From Dryomyza anilis (taxonomy: Eukaryota > Arthropoda > Insecta > Diptera > Dryomyzidae), in NCBI GenBank assembly GCA_951804985.1, contig OX638130.1, positions 1,950,501 through 2,014,500 on the forward strand: a stretch of DNA of 64,000 nt. Direction: 5' to 3'. A program made the position numbers and the translations under genes. The notes beneath the pieces are model-generated. The model saw only the letters and a program-made list of their open reading frames with translations. It had not been told where the DNA came from and ran no database searches. Shown here piece by piece: positions 32,040 through 44,039 of the stretch; within the stretch, counting starts at the first letter, position 1, and each line of letters starts with the position of its first letter.

Positions 32040-34385
32040 AATTAAATGCAGAAACAATCACATCCTCAACCGACCCTACCTCAGCAGTTCTTGAATGTCT
32101 CACAAATTAAATATCGATGATACTGGAAGAATGGAAGTCAGCTTGAGCTAAAATATCAGCAACAACAATGCCAGTTTTCAGAAAAAAGCACCGTCTGCAA
32201 TCCATCTGATGCAATAAGAGTAAAAATAAGATAATCCTCTTCTTCAGCCAGGTGTCTATAAGCAATGCTATGCATATTAGAATTAAAAAAACAATTTGAT
32301 TTAATTTTAACAGCAATATAAATTTAATTTATTGACAGTTTATGAAGTCAAAAAACTTCAAAGTATGTTCGATTGTTGATTATTTGAATTCGAACTTAAT
32401 TCGGGAGAATTTTAATTCGTGAGAATTTCACAGTAGGAGAATTTGATTCCCGAGAGTTAGGAAATTCGGGGAATCGCATATTCTCCCGAGATTTACGATA
32501 ACGCTGAATTTTTCGGCCATGGATGATGTTTTTCTGGAAATGCCCATATGGGTATTTTCACTACGGTTTTCCGTATAGCAATAATTTTACACCTGACATA
32601 ATATTAATAGTTATTATGAAATGAAAAGTGATGTACGATTTAAATTCCCTATTTTATTAATAGTTTTTACAACTGGTGAGAACAATTTCATATAAAATGT
32701 AATTTCAATTAGAATAATCTGCTTTTTTTACAAAGTCTGTTTCCTTCCATTTTTCTGAATTTCTGGGGATTGTTTTTAAAAGTTCACTTCGTCCGTAAAA
32801 TGAGAATGTAAAGAAATAAGCAAAATAAACTAAAAATACTGTCAAGAATGTGTATTAAAAGTCAAAATAGTCAAATATGAAAGCATATTTAAGAGAAAGT
32901 CTAGTGCTCGTTAAACATTGATAATAATTCAAAAAATTAAGAACAACACAAAATTCGCATAATATTTTTATTTGCATATGTTCCGATCAACGATTACATA
33001 CGGAACAAGTGATAACAGCACGATTTCGATCTTCCATACCATTACCTGCAAAGTGTTTACGTTGCCCTAAATGTTAACAGTTATGTGCTGTCAAAGTCAT
33101 AAACAAAATATGGCAACGCCTAAATTTTATGCTTTAAAACATAATAGGCTGATGACAGTTGCAAGAAATACAATGCGCCCCTCGTTTATTTGTGCTCACT
33201 TGGGGGAAAGCAAAAATGAACGAGCACAAGAAAAAAACGTGGCTCCTTAGACTACGTGCAAAAATAAACAAAACACAACCGTGCACGTAGCATAATTTAA
33301 GGACATTTTAAGTGCCCAGTATTAAAATGTCACGCAGAAAATTATGATTTTGGTAAATTTCTTAGAATTTCTCAACAGACACAATTTAGCGAAGAGTTCA
33401 ACAATGCATAAATTCAACAAAAAGTCAACAAAAATTGTGTTAGTCATGGCAAATGTTGTGTGCATGGGTAAATTAATGAATAGCACAAGGTACTCGTTTT
33501 GCTATAAGAATGCTTGATGATGGCAAACGGAAACAGATCTGCAAACAGAAAAGGAGAAAACAAAAAAAAAGCAGCATCTTCGTTTGTTAAAAAATAAATA
33601 AAATGTTACACTCGACATTGCAGAACACAATCAGCATAAAGTGTAGCTAAAGGTGCGCATGCATTGGCCTTTGTCTTTTGAACCTGCTTCCGTGCAGTCT
33701 GTGTGCCTTGGAGAAATGCTGCTCAAGTGTGCGAAACTCTACAACAAGCACTTTGCCTTAATGACCCGTGCAGAGCTTCCGCTACTTTGCAATGGGACTT
33801 CAAAAATGAGATTCCAAAAAGAAGAATTACAAAAGAATACCACGAAAAAAGTATTAAAAAGAGAAGCATAAAATACAAAGGACATGACCAAGTCTCTTAT
33901 TTCGTTTGACTGTGTCCTTAAAAAAAACTGCAAATGTGTGACACACGAATTAAATACATTTTTAATGAATAAATGAGGAAGTGCAAAGTTTATCACATTC
34001 TTATCCTAAATCTCTTTTTCAAAGAGCACAAAACCATGTTACTTTCCACAGTTGCAAAGCCCAGCAGACAATTTAAAAGCTCTGATGAATTTAGAGTTGA
34101 ATTCAGTGCTGAATTCTGTGCTGAATATTCACGTCTGAAAAATGCAGTTCAGCTATCCTACTTTTTAGTACTTCTTAGTACAGAATTTAGTCTAGAATTC
34201 TTGAATCTATTCATATGTGAAAATTGAGTAATCAATTCAAGAAATAATTCCGAATTTTATTCAGTTTAGTATCCCCTATTTTTCTATTTTTGAATGTTTC
34301 TTTGTATTATTGCACATATAAGAGCCAGAGTAGAGCAGCATTCCATAAATTCACGTGGTTTCGTTCTATACCCGTCCCTATTTAT
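32040..34385. other. Unique sequence, no gene supported
   Basis: A short degenerate run with GGAGAATTT phrases lies at 32400-32490. From 33000 to 33930 the sequence is more complex and apparently single-copy. Open frames at 33653-33996 overlap on both strands, lack conserved motifs and are not called. GAATTC-rich degenerate phrases lie at 34090-34200. Confidence 0.4.
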
Positions 34386-34387
34386 CA

Positions 34388-34805
34388 TGACGTCTCTACT
34401 TATCATGATTTATCATGCTGATGACAGTAACATTTATCATTTATATTCGTCGAAATTCTTGGAATATTGGAGTAAGAGACTCGCTACGAATAACGCACGC
34501 AATACTTATTGATCTTAAAATAATCTCAGAGTGGGGCCGACTGATTTTAGTGCAAGCGAGACCCAATATTGTCTATTATTTCACAAACCACCTAAATTAG
34601 GCGCTGAGGTATTGCGGAGTTGACTACTCTGGACGTTTTGAGCATATCAATTCAATTTATTCTCCGTGGAACGATTTTATGAAACGTCATAACACATTTT
34701 TCGCCCCTGATGACTTACGTACTGTCTTCACCTCCTATATTTGGCCTAAAATTGAATATAATTCCCACATTTGGGGACTTCCAAATACTCTTTGAAGTTC
34801 CATGA
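34388..34805 (+). pseudogene. LINE reverse transcriptase fragment with the ADD motif
   Basis: It reads IYHADDSNIYHLYSSKFLEY, where ADD is the catalytic aspartate pair of the reverse-transcriptase palm. A frameshifted match to the LINE at 6984 follows: CTCAGAGTGGGGCCGACTGA, then TCAATTCAATTTATTCTCCG and TATATTTGGCCTAAAATTGA. Stops and frameshifts abound. It ends where a CGATATCG-family repeat begins. Confidence 0.75.
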
Positions 34806-34814
34806 CCGAAATCA

Positions 34815-35175
34815 AATACTACCCAGTCTGCCATGTCTCGGAGGCCTTCGATGCCTCGATTTTTTATTGAATAACTTCGAGAAAAAAGTTCGTTCTCGTT
34901 GCTTTATCGATTTTATTTCTCGTACAATCAAATTCATTGACAAGATACGATATATAAACATTTATCGCATCGAACATTGATCATGTTTCTTATTATTTTT
35001 TAATCAATATTGTTCCGATTTCAAAACATTCCTCGTACCGAGAAAACTCCGACAAAACGCATCGATATCTACCTACCATTTAGGTCCAATTTAACGCAAG
35101 ATATCGGTACGAGAAAGGGATATATCGTGTGATTTCTTCCTTTTCCGCATTGATATCGTAACGATTTCGAAAAAA
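34815..35175 (+). repeat. CGATATCG-rich repeat family, copy 1
   Basis: The phrases CAGTCTGCCATGTCTCGGAG, TTCGATGCCTCGA, GACAAGATACGATAT, CATCGATATCTACCTACCAT and AGGTCCAATTTAACGC align in order with 38490-38800. Confidence 0.82.
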
Positions 35176-35199
35176 ATGGCATCTTATTTAGGAAATGTT

Positions 35200-35400
35200 A
35201 GGCCTGACGACGGGCTGAAAACTCAACCAGTACTGGCAGACCAATGCTTGGTTAATAAACCTTCGCCCAATACTCAGCCAGAACTGGGAGACCAAGCCCT
35301 GGTAAGGCAGTTCTCGCCCAAGACTCAGCCAGAAGTGACAAATGCAGGTCTTGATAAGTAGTTCTCGCGCTAGACTCAGCCATAACGCATGTTGGAAATG
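35200..35400 (+). repeat. 51-bp minisatellite (17-codon unit)
   Basis: ACTCAACCAG or ACTCAGCCA recurs at 35221, 35272, 35323 and 35374, exactly 51 bases apart. The unit contains TTCTCGCCCAAGACTCAGCC and GGGAGACCAAGCCCTGGT. One frame (35176-35361) stays open and would give a 17-residue repeat of the type NTQPELGDQALVRQFSP. It is probably noncoding, as the unit being a multiple of three keeps it open. Related text recurs at 35780-35890. Confidence 0.85.
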
Positions 35401-35635
35401 CCAGGCTTGACAACGGGCGTAAGGCATAGCCAACCTTGGCCGTCCAAGGCATGGCTGGTTAAACTTTAATAGTCTTAGCCATGATTGGATTACCAAGTCT
35501 TGGATATTTTCCTTTGATATTTTTCCAAAAGTCACCCAAAACTCATTGAATATGTCTTCGTGAATGGAGATTTAGCCAAGACCAAGCGGCCAAATCATAT
35601 TTCAATTAAAAAAATATATATATTAAACAAAAAAA

Positions 35636-35708
35636 ATCTGTTTGGGACTCGAACCCGAATTTCCTGCGTACAAGTCCGGAGCTCTACCCGTTACGCTATC
35701 AAACTCAC
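35636..35708 (-). repeat. tRNA-like sequence (probable SINE head)
   Basis: On the minus strand: GTTTGATAGCGTAACGGGTA, GAGCTCCGGACTTG and GGGTTCGAGTCCCAAAC. A- and B-box sequences are good and the outer bases GTTTG/CAAAC can pair. The T stem has mismatches and no full acceptor stem forms, so I do not call a tRNA gene. Confidence 0.5.
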
Positions 35709-35779
35709 TTGTTTCAGAGCATTTTTTTTAAATATTGAACTTTAAAATTTTAAAATTTCTGTCACATCAGAAAAAAAAT

Positions 35780-35895
35780 CAGTATTCAGCCAGTTTTGGG
35801 TACCAGACCTGGCCCAGAGCAATGCATTCTTGGCGCAAGACTGGGCGAACCTTGGGCCCATCGTTTTTCCTACATGGGATACTGGGTATCGCATG
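35780..35895. repeat. Fragment related to the 51-bp minisatellite
   Basis: AGTATTCAGCCAGTTTTGGG, CCAGACCTGGCCCAGAGCA and GCGCAAGACTGGGCGAACCT share wording with the units at 35200-35400. The surrounding sequence may be one decayed element containing both and the tRNA-like segment. Confidence 0.45.
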
Positions 35896-35924
35896 TTTTC
35901 ATATTCTTTTTTTATTCTCTATTA

Positions 35925-36130
35925 TTTCTCATGCGCATCGAAGAACTGTAGGGTGTGTAAGCCTGTTTTATAGGTACTACAATGGCAAATTTTTGTGGTT
36001 AATACACAGCCTGATTCCACCATTTCATATGCTCTCTCGTTCTACTCGGGCATCGAAGTTTTACCCTACTTTTTTCTCCATCATATTAACCTATAATGCT
36101 TTACTACGATCAAAACTGTGCATTGCATGA
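35925..36130 (+). pseudogene. LINE 3' fragment (same family as 6969)
   Basis: HRRTVGCVSLFYRYYNGKF and LSRSTRAS, ending LTYNALLRSKLCIA, match HRRSVGCVSLFYRYYNGKC ... LTYNPFIRSTLCIA at 7395-7749. About 150 bases are deleted in the middle. No tail follows. Confidence 0.82.
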
Positions 36131-36164
36131 TTAGGGAAAACATTGGCAAATTTGAAAAAAAATC

Positions 36165-36480
36165 ATCCCTCTCACTTCCCAAAATGAGTGCTCTGGATCT
36201 TGCGGAATTAGATGCTATTGACGTTCTGGACATATCAATTCAATGTGAACTCCATTCGGACGATCAAAAATTTGGATCTTTCGAAAGAAGCGACCAAGTG
36301 CCACATTTCTAAAATGGTGTGAGCCATACTCACATCTACAGACTTAACACACAGTCTATACCACCGGACTAGGATAAAATACATTTCGCACATTTGGGCA
36401 GTGGCTTTTAAAATCCTTTTTAGAGTTCCTGCACCAAACACAACAAGGTACGATATCGAGGATGAAAATATGTCATCCTC
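36165..36480 (+). pseudogene. LINE internal fragment (same family)
   Basis: CCCAAAATGAGTGCTCTGGA, then ATCAATTCAATGTGAACTCC and GAGGATGAAAATATGTCATC match 7066-7380 in the LINE with several frameshifts. It lies after, not before, the 3' fragment at 35925, so the two are separate insertions or have been rearranged. Confidence 0.75.
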
Positions 36481-37985
36481 TTGGCTCAGAAACCTTATGA
36501 GTAAGATTTCTGAATAGCTCCTAAATATGATGATTTAAAGATTATAATTTGTAAATCCTTCCCAAAACACTTCTAAATTAGACTCTTTTATGATCCGTTA
36601 TTCGGAATATTCTTTAAATACTTCTTAAAAAGTGTTTTAAATAATTATGTGTATTTAGACCTTATATTTTCTGCCGGGAAAGTTAAAACTTTTAAGTTTT
36701 TACAGCACAGAATCAGAATAATGCAGCCAACACTGGCTCAAAGGTCGCACTCCTTGGCAATTTTATCACTGCTGACTGCTGACCCCACACAGTCTCCAGC
36801 ACACTCCCACATTATAACAATATAAGCAGTCGTAGTGCCGGAAAAATGTTGCGCATCCCAACTCCGAAAGATACAGCAGAAAAATAATTACTATTGTTCC
36901 TTGGGGTGCAACGTCGAAACGGGAGACACTAAAGTGGCATGCGACAAAACACACACAGCACACAATACATACTGCTTGGATTACAGTTGAGCCATGGTAC
37001 CGCGTAGCCATGGAGCAAAGTCATAAATTCTGGTAACGCATGCGGTTGCCAAACATTGTATAACAATGAAAACATGACCACATCGTGGCGCCCTGCAAAA
37101 ACTAATCGCAATTCATGTGACCAATTCCGTCGTCTTTATTTTCGTGGTAAACACACAGTGAATCCAGCATAAAGCCTCGGCACAGGAGCTCCGATGAATG
37201 GCGATGTCACACCGGCAGCTCGAAGATTAACAATGACATGCGGACGCGGACCCAATAAATGCACCAAAGTTTACTGGAAATTTTGATTATGTACCTAAAG
37301 TAGTTGTTACAGTATTACAATAGAACATGTGGAACAAACTCAAATTGATTGGCATCACAAGGATATTTCTTTACATTCAGCACAACTAGAGTAGGTGGAC
37401 TCCATATAGGACACTCACACAGATGGCACATTTTGAATTACATCTGTCAGTTTTCAGTGCAATCATTGTTCTTCTAATACAGAGAGCTTTAGGTGCTGTC
37501 ATGTCATACTGTTAAACTTCTAATATAGTAGCTTCTCGTTCTGGGAATATGTAGTAAAATTTAAGGAGATGTAACGCACCGTTCTGAGTTTCAGCAATAA
37601 TTAGGAATATATCGTAACTGAAGGCACTATTAAGGCAAACAACCTTGAGGTCTTAATTGAAATTCCAAATATTAATCATCTACATTTAACCCCTATAAAT
37701 GTATTATAAATTAATTGGTATTCTATTCATCTTTGTCTATCATACTCATAGTTTTCCTTACCAAATTTGGGTATATTTCGACCACACAATTGCAAATCTA
37801 AGACTTATTGCCAAAAGCCTTAAAGGTATAATTCTGCATATTTCTTGTCTACATTAAACACTTGCAGTACATAAATAAACGTACTTATAGTACGTACTGT
37901 TTTGTTAACCAAGTTATGATTTATTTTGCTTTACTATCAAATTTCTCAAAATAATTCTCAGGTTTTACACAACTTAAATGGTTCA
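36481..37985. other. Unique sequence, no gene supported
   Basis: Fairly complex sequence from 36700 to 37260 (for example GAACAAACTC, CACACAGCACACAATACATA) and AT-rich after. Open frames on the minus strand at 36766-37111 overlap each other and show no family features. Confidence 0.4.
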
Positions 37986-37989
37986 AAAT

Positions 37990-39110
37990 TCTTTTCTCTT
38001 CACCTTTTACCTCCAAACAAATTAGACTAAAAAGTAAAATCCACTTTGTTTTTGTGAGAAGAATAGTTTTTTTATATAACTCAAGAGTAAGTAAAATAAA
38101 ATCCTAAACAGCCGCTTTCCAGTATGATATTCGTTTCAATATCGTTATGAGATCAATCCGAGATGAAGAAGAATTCATACGATATCGGACACATTCTCGT
38201 AACGATATCGAGCCGCACATTTTATCTACATGATAGGTCGATATCGATACGTTCTGTCAGTAATTTCACGAAATTTTACGAAATCGAAACGATGACAAAA
38301 TGAAAGATAATCAAAGTTCGAGATTTCTTCAAAATCATTGCGATATCGATCTAATAAATGTATATCCTATTCCCATTCTGCCATTCGATTCGATATCGCT
38401 TCGAGACTCTTTTGTGGTATCGAGGTATTCATTCGACCTCGGTTACAATTCTCGTATCCATATCGTACTACAAATTCGTTCTAAGATGTACGCAGTTATT
38501 CCCAGTATGCCATGTCTCGGAGACCTTCAATGCCTCGAAGCTTTCTCAAATAATTTCGATTTCGTTGCATTCTCGATTCTAATTTTTAAAAATGTTCGTG
38601 TATTCAAATTCTTTGACAAGGTACGATATTTAAAAATTTATCAAATCGATATCGCCATATTTTTTGCAACAATCTCGAACTTTGATCATTTTTTTCTTCG
38701 ATATTGTTTCGATTTCGAAAAATTTTTTAGTATCGAGAAAACTGCGACAGAACATTTCGATATCTACCTACCATCTAGGTCCAATTTGACGCTCGATATC
38801 GTTAGGAGAACGGGTCCGATATCGTGGGATATCTTCATCTACTAGCATTGATCTCGATATTATGAAGTTTGCTCGTTTCGATAATGAATTCGTATTCCCA
38901 CTCTGTCATATGATTCGATATCGCATCGAGACTATTTTAAGATGTGGAGGAATTTATTCGATCTCCGTTACAATTCTCGTATCTATATAGTACTACTATA
39001 TAGTACTATAATTCGTTCTGTTATGTACGCTATTATCGTAGCGAAATTATGAAGTTTTCGCGTTTCGAGAATTATTTAAAAATCGAATTATTTCTAAATC
39101 ATAAATCTCC
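37990..39110 (+). repeat. CGATATCG-rich repeat family, copy 2 (longest)
   Basis: It starts with CTTCACCTTTTACCTCCAAA and GAGAAGAATAG, then many CGATATCG, TCGATATCGATAC and ATATCGTTA motifs. It continues with CAGTATGCCATGTCTCGGAG, TTCAATGCCTCGAAG, TATCTACCTACCATCTAGG and CTCGATATCGTTAGG. A 181-codon open frame (38300-38845) lies wholly within it and is rich in Ser, Phe and Ile without domain features, so it is not called. The same order is seen in copies 1, 3 and 4. Confidence 0.85.
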
Positions 39111-40420
39111 CTCCTAAAACACTCAAACTCTCTATACGTATTAAACTGCATTACAAATACATGGTTCGATTAAACTGCATAGAAAATCAAATCTATAAAA
39201 CGAGAAGTTACGTTAAAACGCACTATATCGTTCAGAAAGTTTGGAAACTTCAAAATTTTATCGAACTTTTTAATCGAAAAAGTTTCGAGTCATCAAAGGT
39301 CTCCAACTCATGACAGACGGGGTTTCTAAATCATCCAAAATTCATTACATTACACAAGTCATTCTCAAAACTTTCCTTACACAACTAATACATATTGGTT
39401 GTGCCAACCATCTGACTACACATTCGGTTCTTACAACTGTTAAGTCGGTTCATGCAGTCAAAAATAAAAAAGTAGTTGTACTTCAACCTAATTAGAAACG
39501 TTTTGGAACAAATTGGTGTGTATATGATATAATTTCAAGTGTGAGCACTGCCATTAAGTTCTAGAAATTTCTGGAAATTTTTCGTCCCCAAAAAAATAGA
39601 ACTTTTCTGTCTGTAGAAATAGCAAGTGTACATAGTCATTTTAGTTTCCTACACCATTAAATTTTCGTTTACTACTGAAAACTGCCAACAATTGCCAGTT
39701 TATGCAGCCAGACATGAAATTATCATAAATCTCCTAAACACACACCAAACTCTCTATACGAACTTATTGCAAAATAAATCGCAAACACTTGCTTAAATCC
39801 TACACAAATCTAACCGATACAAATCTTTTGCACAAATAAATGGCAAATCAATTGCTTTAATCAATTGCTTTAATGCCATTTAAACGCGAAAACGTTTTCA
39901 AAACGTTACGCTATCGAGTAATGGAAAAAAGGAAAAAACCTCCCTCGGGAGACATTTGCCAGCGGAAATGTTAGGTCACTGCTATAAACAGCAAACTAAA
40001 ATGGTTCAATGGTTATGCGACTGACATCAATGGTTTTTGCTTTGGACATATTTTGTTAAAGTATTAAGCTAAATACAATTTAATATACTTAAGTACAAAA
40101 AATACGTAATCAATAGGTAAAGTGTACTTAATATTTCAACCAAATTTCCAACCATTGATTTAGCGCGTTTTTCCGACCTATCAAAAATACCGCTATAAAC
40201 CGCACAAAATGATTTACGACTGCGTTTTAGGAAAATGCGTATAAACCCAGACACGTAGTTGTTTAACTGTGCCACGCATCCTGATTTTACGATAGGCGCC
40301 AATTTTAGTGCCGTATCAATTGTTGCTACATAAATCGACATTAAAATGTTGTTTTTGTGTTCTATTAAATCCTACACTAAAATAAAGTATTAATAGTTTT
40401 TTTGATATTAGTTCCATATT
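39111..40420. other. No gene; fragment of a repeat element at 39340-39500
   Basis: ACACAACTAATACATATTGG, TTGTGCCAACCATCTG and TACTTCAACC resemble the GGTTG/CAACC phrases of the elements at 10381 and 41198. The rest is AT-rich and apparently unique. Confidence 0.45.
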
Positions 40421-41197
40421 TATTACAAATTCCATAGTGGCAACACACAGTCTGCGATATCTCGGGGTCTTTGCATGACTCGAAACTTTCTCGAACTAAC
40501 ATCGATTGTTCGATATCCTAGCTCTATCGCTTTTAACATTTAATATTTCTTTATGTACTTATTATAGGAAAATACGATAATTAAACATTTATCACATCGA
40601 TATCGCAATATTTTTCAAAGCAATCTAAAACTTTGATTATCCCTCTTTTCGTGAAATGTGTCGTCCTGAGTAAATTTAGATAGAATATATCAATGTACCA
40701 TGTATGTCCAATTTGACGATATTATAAATCTCCAAGTTTCCAGTTCCAGTTTTTTTATTTTCACCTTCTACCCCTAATCAAATTGGACAAAGAAGTTCCC
40801 TTTGATTTTATGAGAAGAATAGTTTTCTCCCAAAACAGTCGCTTCATTTCGATATCGTTATGAGATCAATCTGAGATACAAGAGATTCACACGGTAGGAG
40901 ATAGGCATACTTACTCGCAAATTAATCCTACATGGTAGGAAGATATCGAAGCGAATTATCGGAATTTTCTCGATACGAAAAATTTTATGAAATTTAGTCG
41001 ATATCGTAAAATATCTCAATTTGAAAAATTATCACGAATTTTTAATGTTCTCGATAACTTTAAAAATTTCTCAGAAAGAAAACTCCAACAGAACGCAACT
41101 ATGTACCCAGTATGCCATGTCTCGGAGCTCTTCGATAATCGAAGATTTCTCGATCTAACTGCGATGAAAAAGTTCGATATCGTTGCTTTATCACTAA
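40421..41197 (+). repeat. CGATATCG-rich repeat family, copy 3 (left of insertion)
   Basis: 40436-40660 aligns to the second half of the unit. 40740-41197 restarts it: TTCACCTTCTACCCCTAATC, GAGAAGAATAG, TTTCGATATCGTTATGAG, CCAGTATGCCATGTCTCGGA, GTTCGATATCGTTGC. The text breaks at CACTAA, where the element at 41198 starts, and resumes at 42192. Confidence 0.82.
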
Positions 41198-42191
41198 ACA
41201 CAGAGAACGGATTTGTTGCGGCAACCAACTAAATTGCCCTACCGAATCATTCGATTGCGGTAACAACTGATAGAGTAGTTGCAACAACCCCTTAATTCGG
41301 TTGTACCAACCTCGTAGTCAGTGAGAATGTTATGGCAACCTCCAAATCGGTGATCATGAGGTTGTGACAACCTCCTATTCGGTGAACATGAGGTTGTGGT
41401 AACCTCTAAATTGCTGATCATGAGGTTGCGCCAACCTCCAAATTGGTGAGCATGAGGTTGTCGCAACCTCCTTGTCGGTAAGCATAAGATTTTGTAAACC
41501 TCCAATTGAAATTTTATTATAACATAGTTATTTATTATATAAAACTTATGTATTCTATATGTATTATAATTGACTAAAATTGTCGCGCACACAATTTAGA
41601 AGTATATCTACTAATTTCTGCTCCCTGAAAAAAAACTATGAAAAGATACATGTTTCTGCATGCATTTATTTTTTATTTCCTCATAACCAATAAATAAAAA
41701 AAGCTATTTCCATTGGTCACATATTTTTTATTTATATTATATTTCACTAGCTAATGAGCAATTTGTATTAAATAAATATATTATTTTATTAATATTTGTA
41801 TATTTATTTCGCATTTTTACTTAATTAATGAATATCCTATTGTTTGCCACTTGTGAAAATTTTTGACGTTTATTTATTTCTGCTTGTATCCATAATTGTT
41901 GACAAGTAACTGGCAACCGAATTGCTGATAGACATGCGGTTGCCATTTGTCATTTATTTTGTTAATACAACAACTTACTGAATCGCCGTATCGCCAAATC
42001 GTGGCAGAATTAAAAATGCAATCATGAGGTTACGGCAACCGAACGTGCAGTTGCGCGGACTAACATTTCGGTTGTAGAAAAATAAGGAACGTCCATTTTA
42101 ATGACATGAGGTTACAGCAAATGTATTTCGGTTGCAACACTGAAACGGTGGTTCAATTAACCTCATGCCAAAAGAGGATTTTTCTGTGTGT
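41198..42191. mobile_element. ~1-kb non-autonomous element with CACAGARAA ends
   Basis: The left end is ACACAGAGAACGG and the right end reversed is ACACACAGAAAAATCC. A 5-bp direct repeat ACTAA flanks it (41193-41197 and 42192-42196). The left interior (about 41300-41510) has five or six ~40-bp units with GATCATGAGGTTGTGACAAC followed by CTCC; the right interior has CATGAGGTTACGGCAACCG. It has no transposase. It disrupts the CGATATCG repeat, and copy 2 at 38545-38600 gives the empty site. Confidence 0.7.
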
Positions 42192-42650
42192 ACTAATTTT
42201 TAAAATTTTTCGTACAATAAAATTTAAGTAAAAGATACAATATTTAAATATTTATCACATCGATATCGCAATGTTCTTCAACAAAAATCTTTATATTCGA
42301 TGCGATATCGATCCAGAATCTTTATTTTCTCGTTTCGAATAAACTTTACGATATCGTTACGATATCGTTACGATATCTGCGTACATCTTGAAATGAATTG
42401 TACATCTGTAATCCAAAATAGTAATCGAGATCGAATGGCTTCCTCGACATCTCCAAACAGTCTCGATGCGAAATCGAAACGAATGGACTGGGTTGGTTCA
42501 ATTTGGCGTGATAATTCTCCTTCTTCTCGCATTGATCTCGTAACAATATCGAAACGAATGGCATACTGCGATAACATAATATGGACCTTCATTTCGAATG
42601 ATAATCGAGATTTTTCTCGTCTCATGTGCATTATTCTAATAAACTAAATA
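42192..42650 (+). repeat. CGATATCG-rich repeat family, copy 3 (right of insertion)
   Basis: It resumes with TAATTTTTAAAATTTTTCGT, AAAAGATACAATATTTAAAT and CACATCGATATCGCAATG, parallel to 38577-38660. Further CGATATCGTTACGATATCG text follows. Overlapping open frames on both strands are repeat artefacts. Confidence 0.8.
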
Positions 42651-44035
42651 CATCAAAAAGTTTTCTAAAATCAATTTAAAGGACTTGAATATTCCACAAA
42701 TTGTATGTAATTTCCTTTTTTATGGTAATTTTCTTTAATTACAATATATTCCTTTTAATATTTCAAATTTAAAAAGATTAAAATCTTTGAAAAAGTCAAT
42801 ATTTCAACCACATAAATGTCAAACTATTGCTGTTGATAATTCACAAAACAAACTCTGACATCGCAAAACTTGTTTTTATTAATTTAATTTATGCAATAAA
42901 TTTCAAAGGTAAAACTTCAAGGTGTCCAAGAAAGAAGAGACACAAAGTTTTAGAGACTGCTGTCAAAGAACCCTGTAGAAAATGAAATTTTAAGTCAACT
43001 GACTTTAACGACAAATCAAAAATGGTTTACAATATCAACGCATAAGTTTTATAATTCATTTCATGTGCATGCAGAGGGTAAAAGTCTTAACATTGCCACA
43101 TATATTCTCTATTTTATCTGACTGAAAAGCAGCAAAGTTTTCCTATTTTTTTTTGTCATGCATTTTGACTACATAAAATAGCTACAATACGCAGATGTAC
43201 AATAAAACTTTTGCCATTTAAACGACCCGAGACAAGTGCTATTCAAAGAAGTCAACAAGGATACACAACCGTTTGACTCGAGCAATGGCGACACACACGA
43301 TGTCGCTGTCGAGATGTTCAATTGTATTGAAGAATAGATTTTAATCATAGTTGCCAAACAACACAATAATCGCGGCCAAATATCAAATATCAACATGTGT
43401 TTCCCACATATCTGCGAAAGTGCGTTAGATTCCGCTTCCTCTATTTCCCTATTACACTAACTGTGATTTACCACAAATGTTTAACGAGAAAAACTTTTCC
43501 AATTTAACGTACAACTCGGTTTGTCCGCTGGCCATTACAACGACCATAATCAGTAGTATTCGGTCGTTTGGTATTGTGGGTGTTGGCTGTGCTATTGCGT
43601 AGGCATTACCACCGCATTGGGGGTACAAAAAGCTCTTAATCGAGCATGAGATTAATTGAAGTTTTCCATTCGTGTGAACTGAGTTTCTGACGGGGTACAA
43701 AAAGAAAGGTTGCTCTCTCGGGTCAAGCACATTACGGTAATGCGTTACTGAGTTATTGTTTAGGATGTAATGGAATTTCGAAATATAAAATGATTGTACT
43801 ATATATCTTGCAGGCATCTGCTGGTTACTTTGAGATGCCTGAACATAAAATAATCTGTCATCGTTACTGTCATGGCATGCGGGCTCAAGTTAACCGACTC
43901 GACAGCAGCATCAAACTCAGCATAACTCAGCACTTGAGGCACTTACATGCTCTGGCAGGTGTATAAAAACCTCTCAGCACGCATGAAAGTAGGACCAAGT
44001 AACTGAACGTAGTTGATGTTTACATTTCCTATAAG
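42651..44035. other. Unique sequence, no gene supported
   Basis: AT-rich at first, then more complex from 43060 to 43990. It includes a TATAAAAA at about 43962 with no recognisable initiator. The 121-codon minus-strand frame at 43452-43817 shows no family features. It may contain regulatory sequence for the downstream receptor; this is a guess. Confidence 0.35.
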
Positions 44036-44039
44036 CACG

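Noticed and set aside
33653..33996. Small genes on either strand
   Set aside because: Three overlapping frames in different registers, none with a start context, motif or splice evidence.
35636..35708. tRNA gene on the minus strand
   Set aside because: The A- and B-box words are good, but the T stem has mismatches and the acceptor stem is incomplete. It is more likely a SINE head.
38300..38845. 181-codon open frame
   Set aside because: It lies entirely within the CGATATCG repeat, is not open in the other copies, and has no domain or homology that I recognise.
43452..43817. 121-codon minus-strand open frame as a gene
   Set aside because: No recognisable motif or membrane pattern, and composition like the surrounding noncoding DNA.
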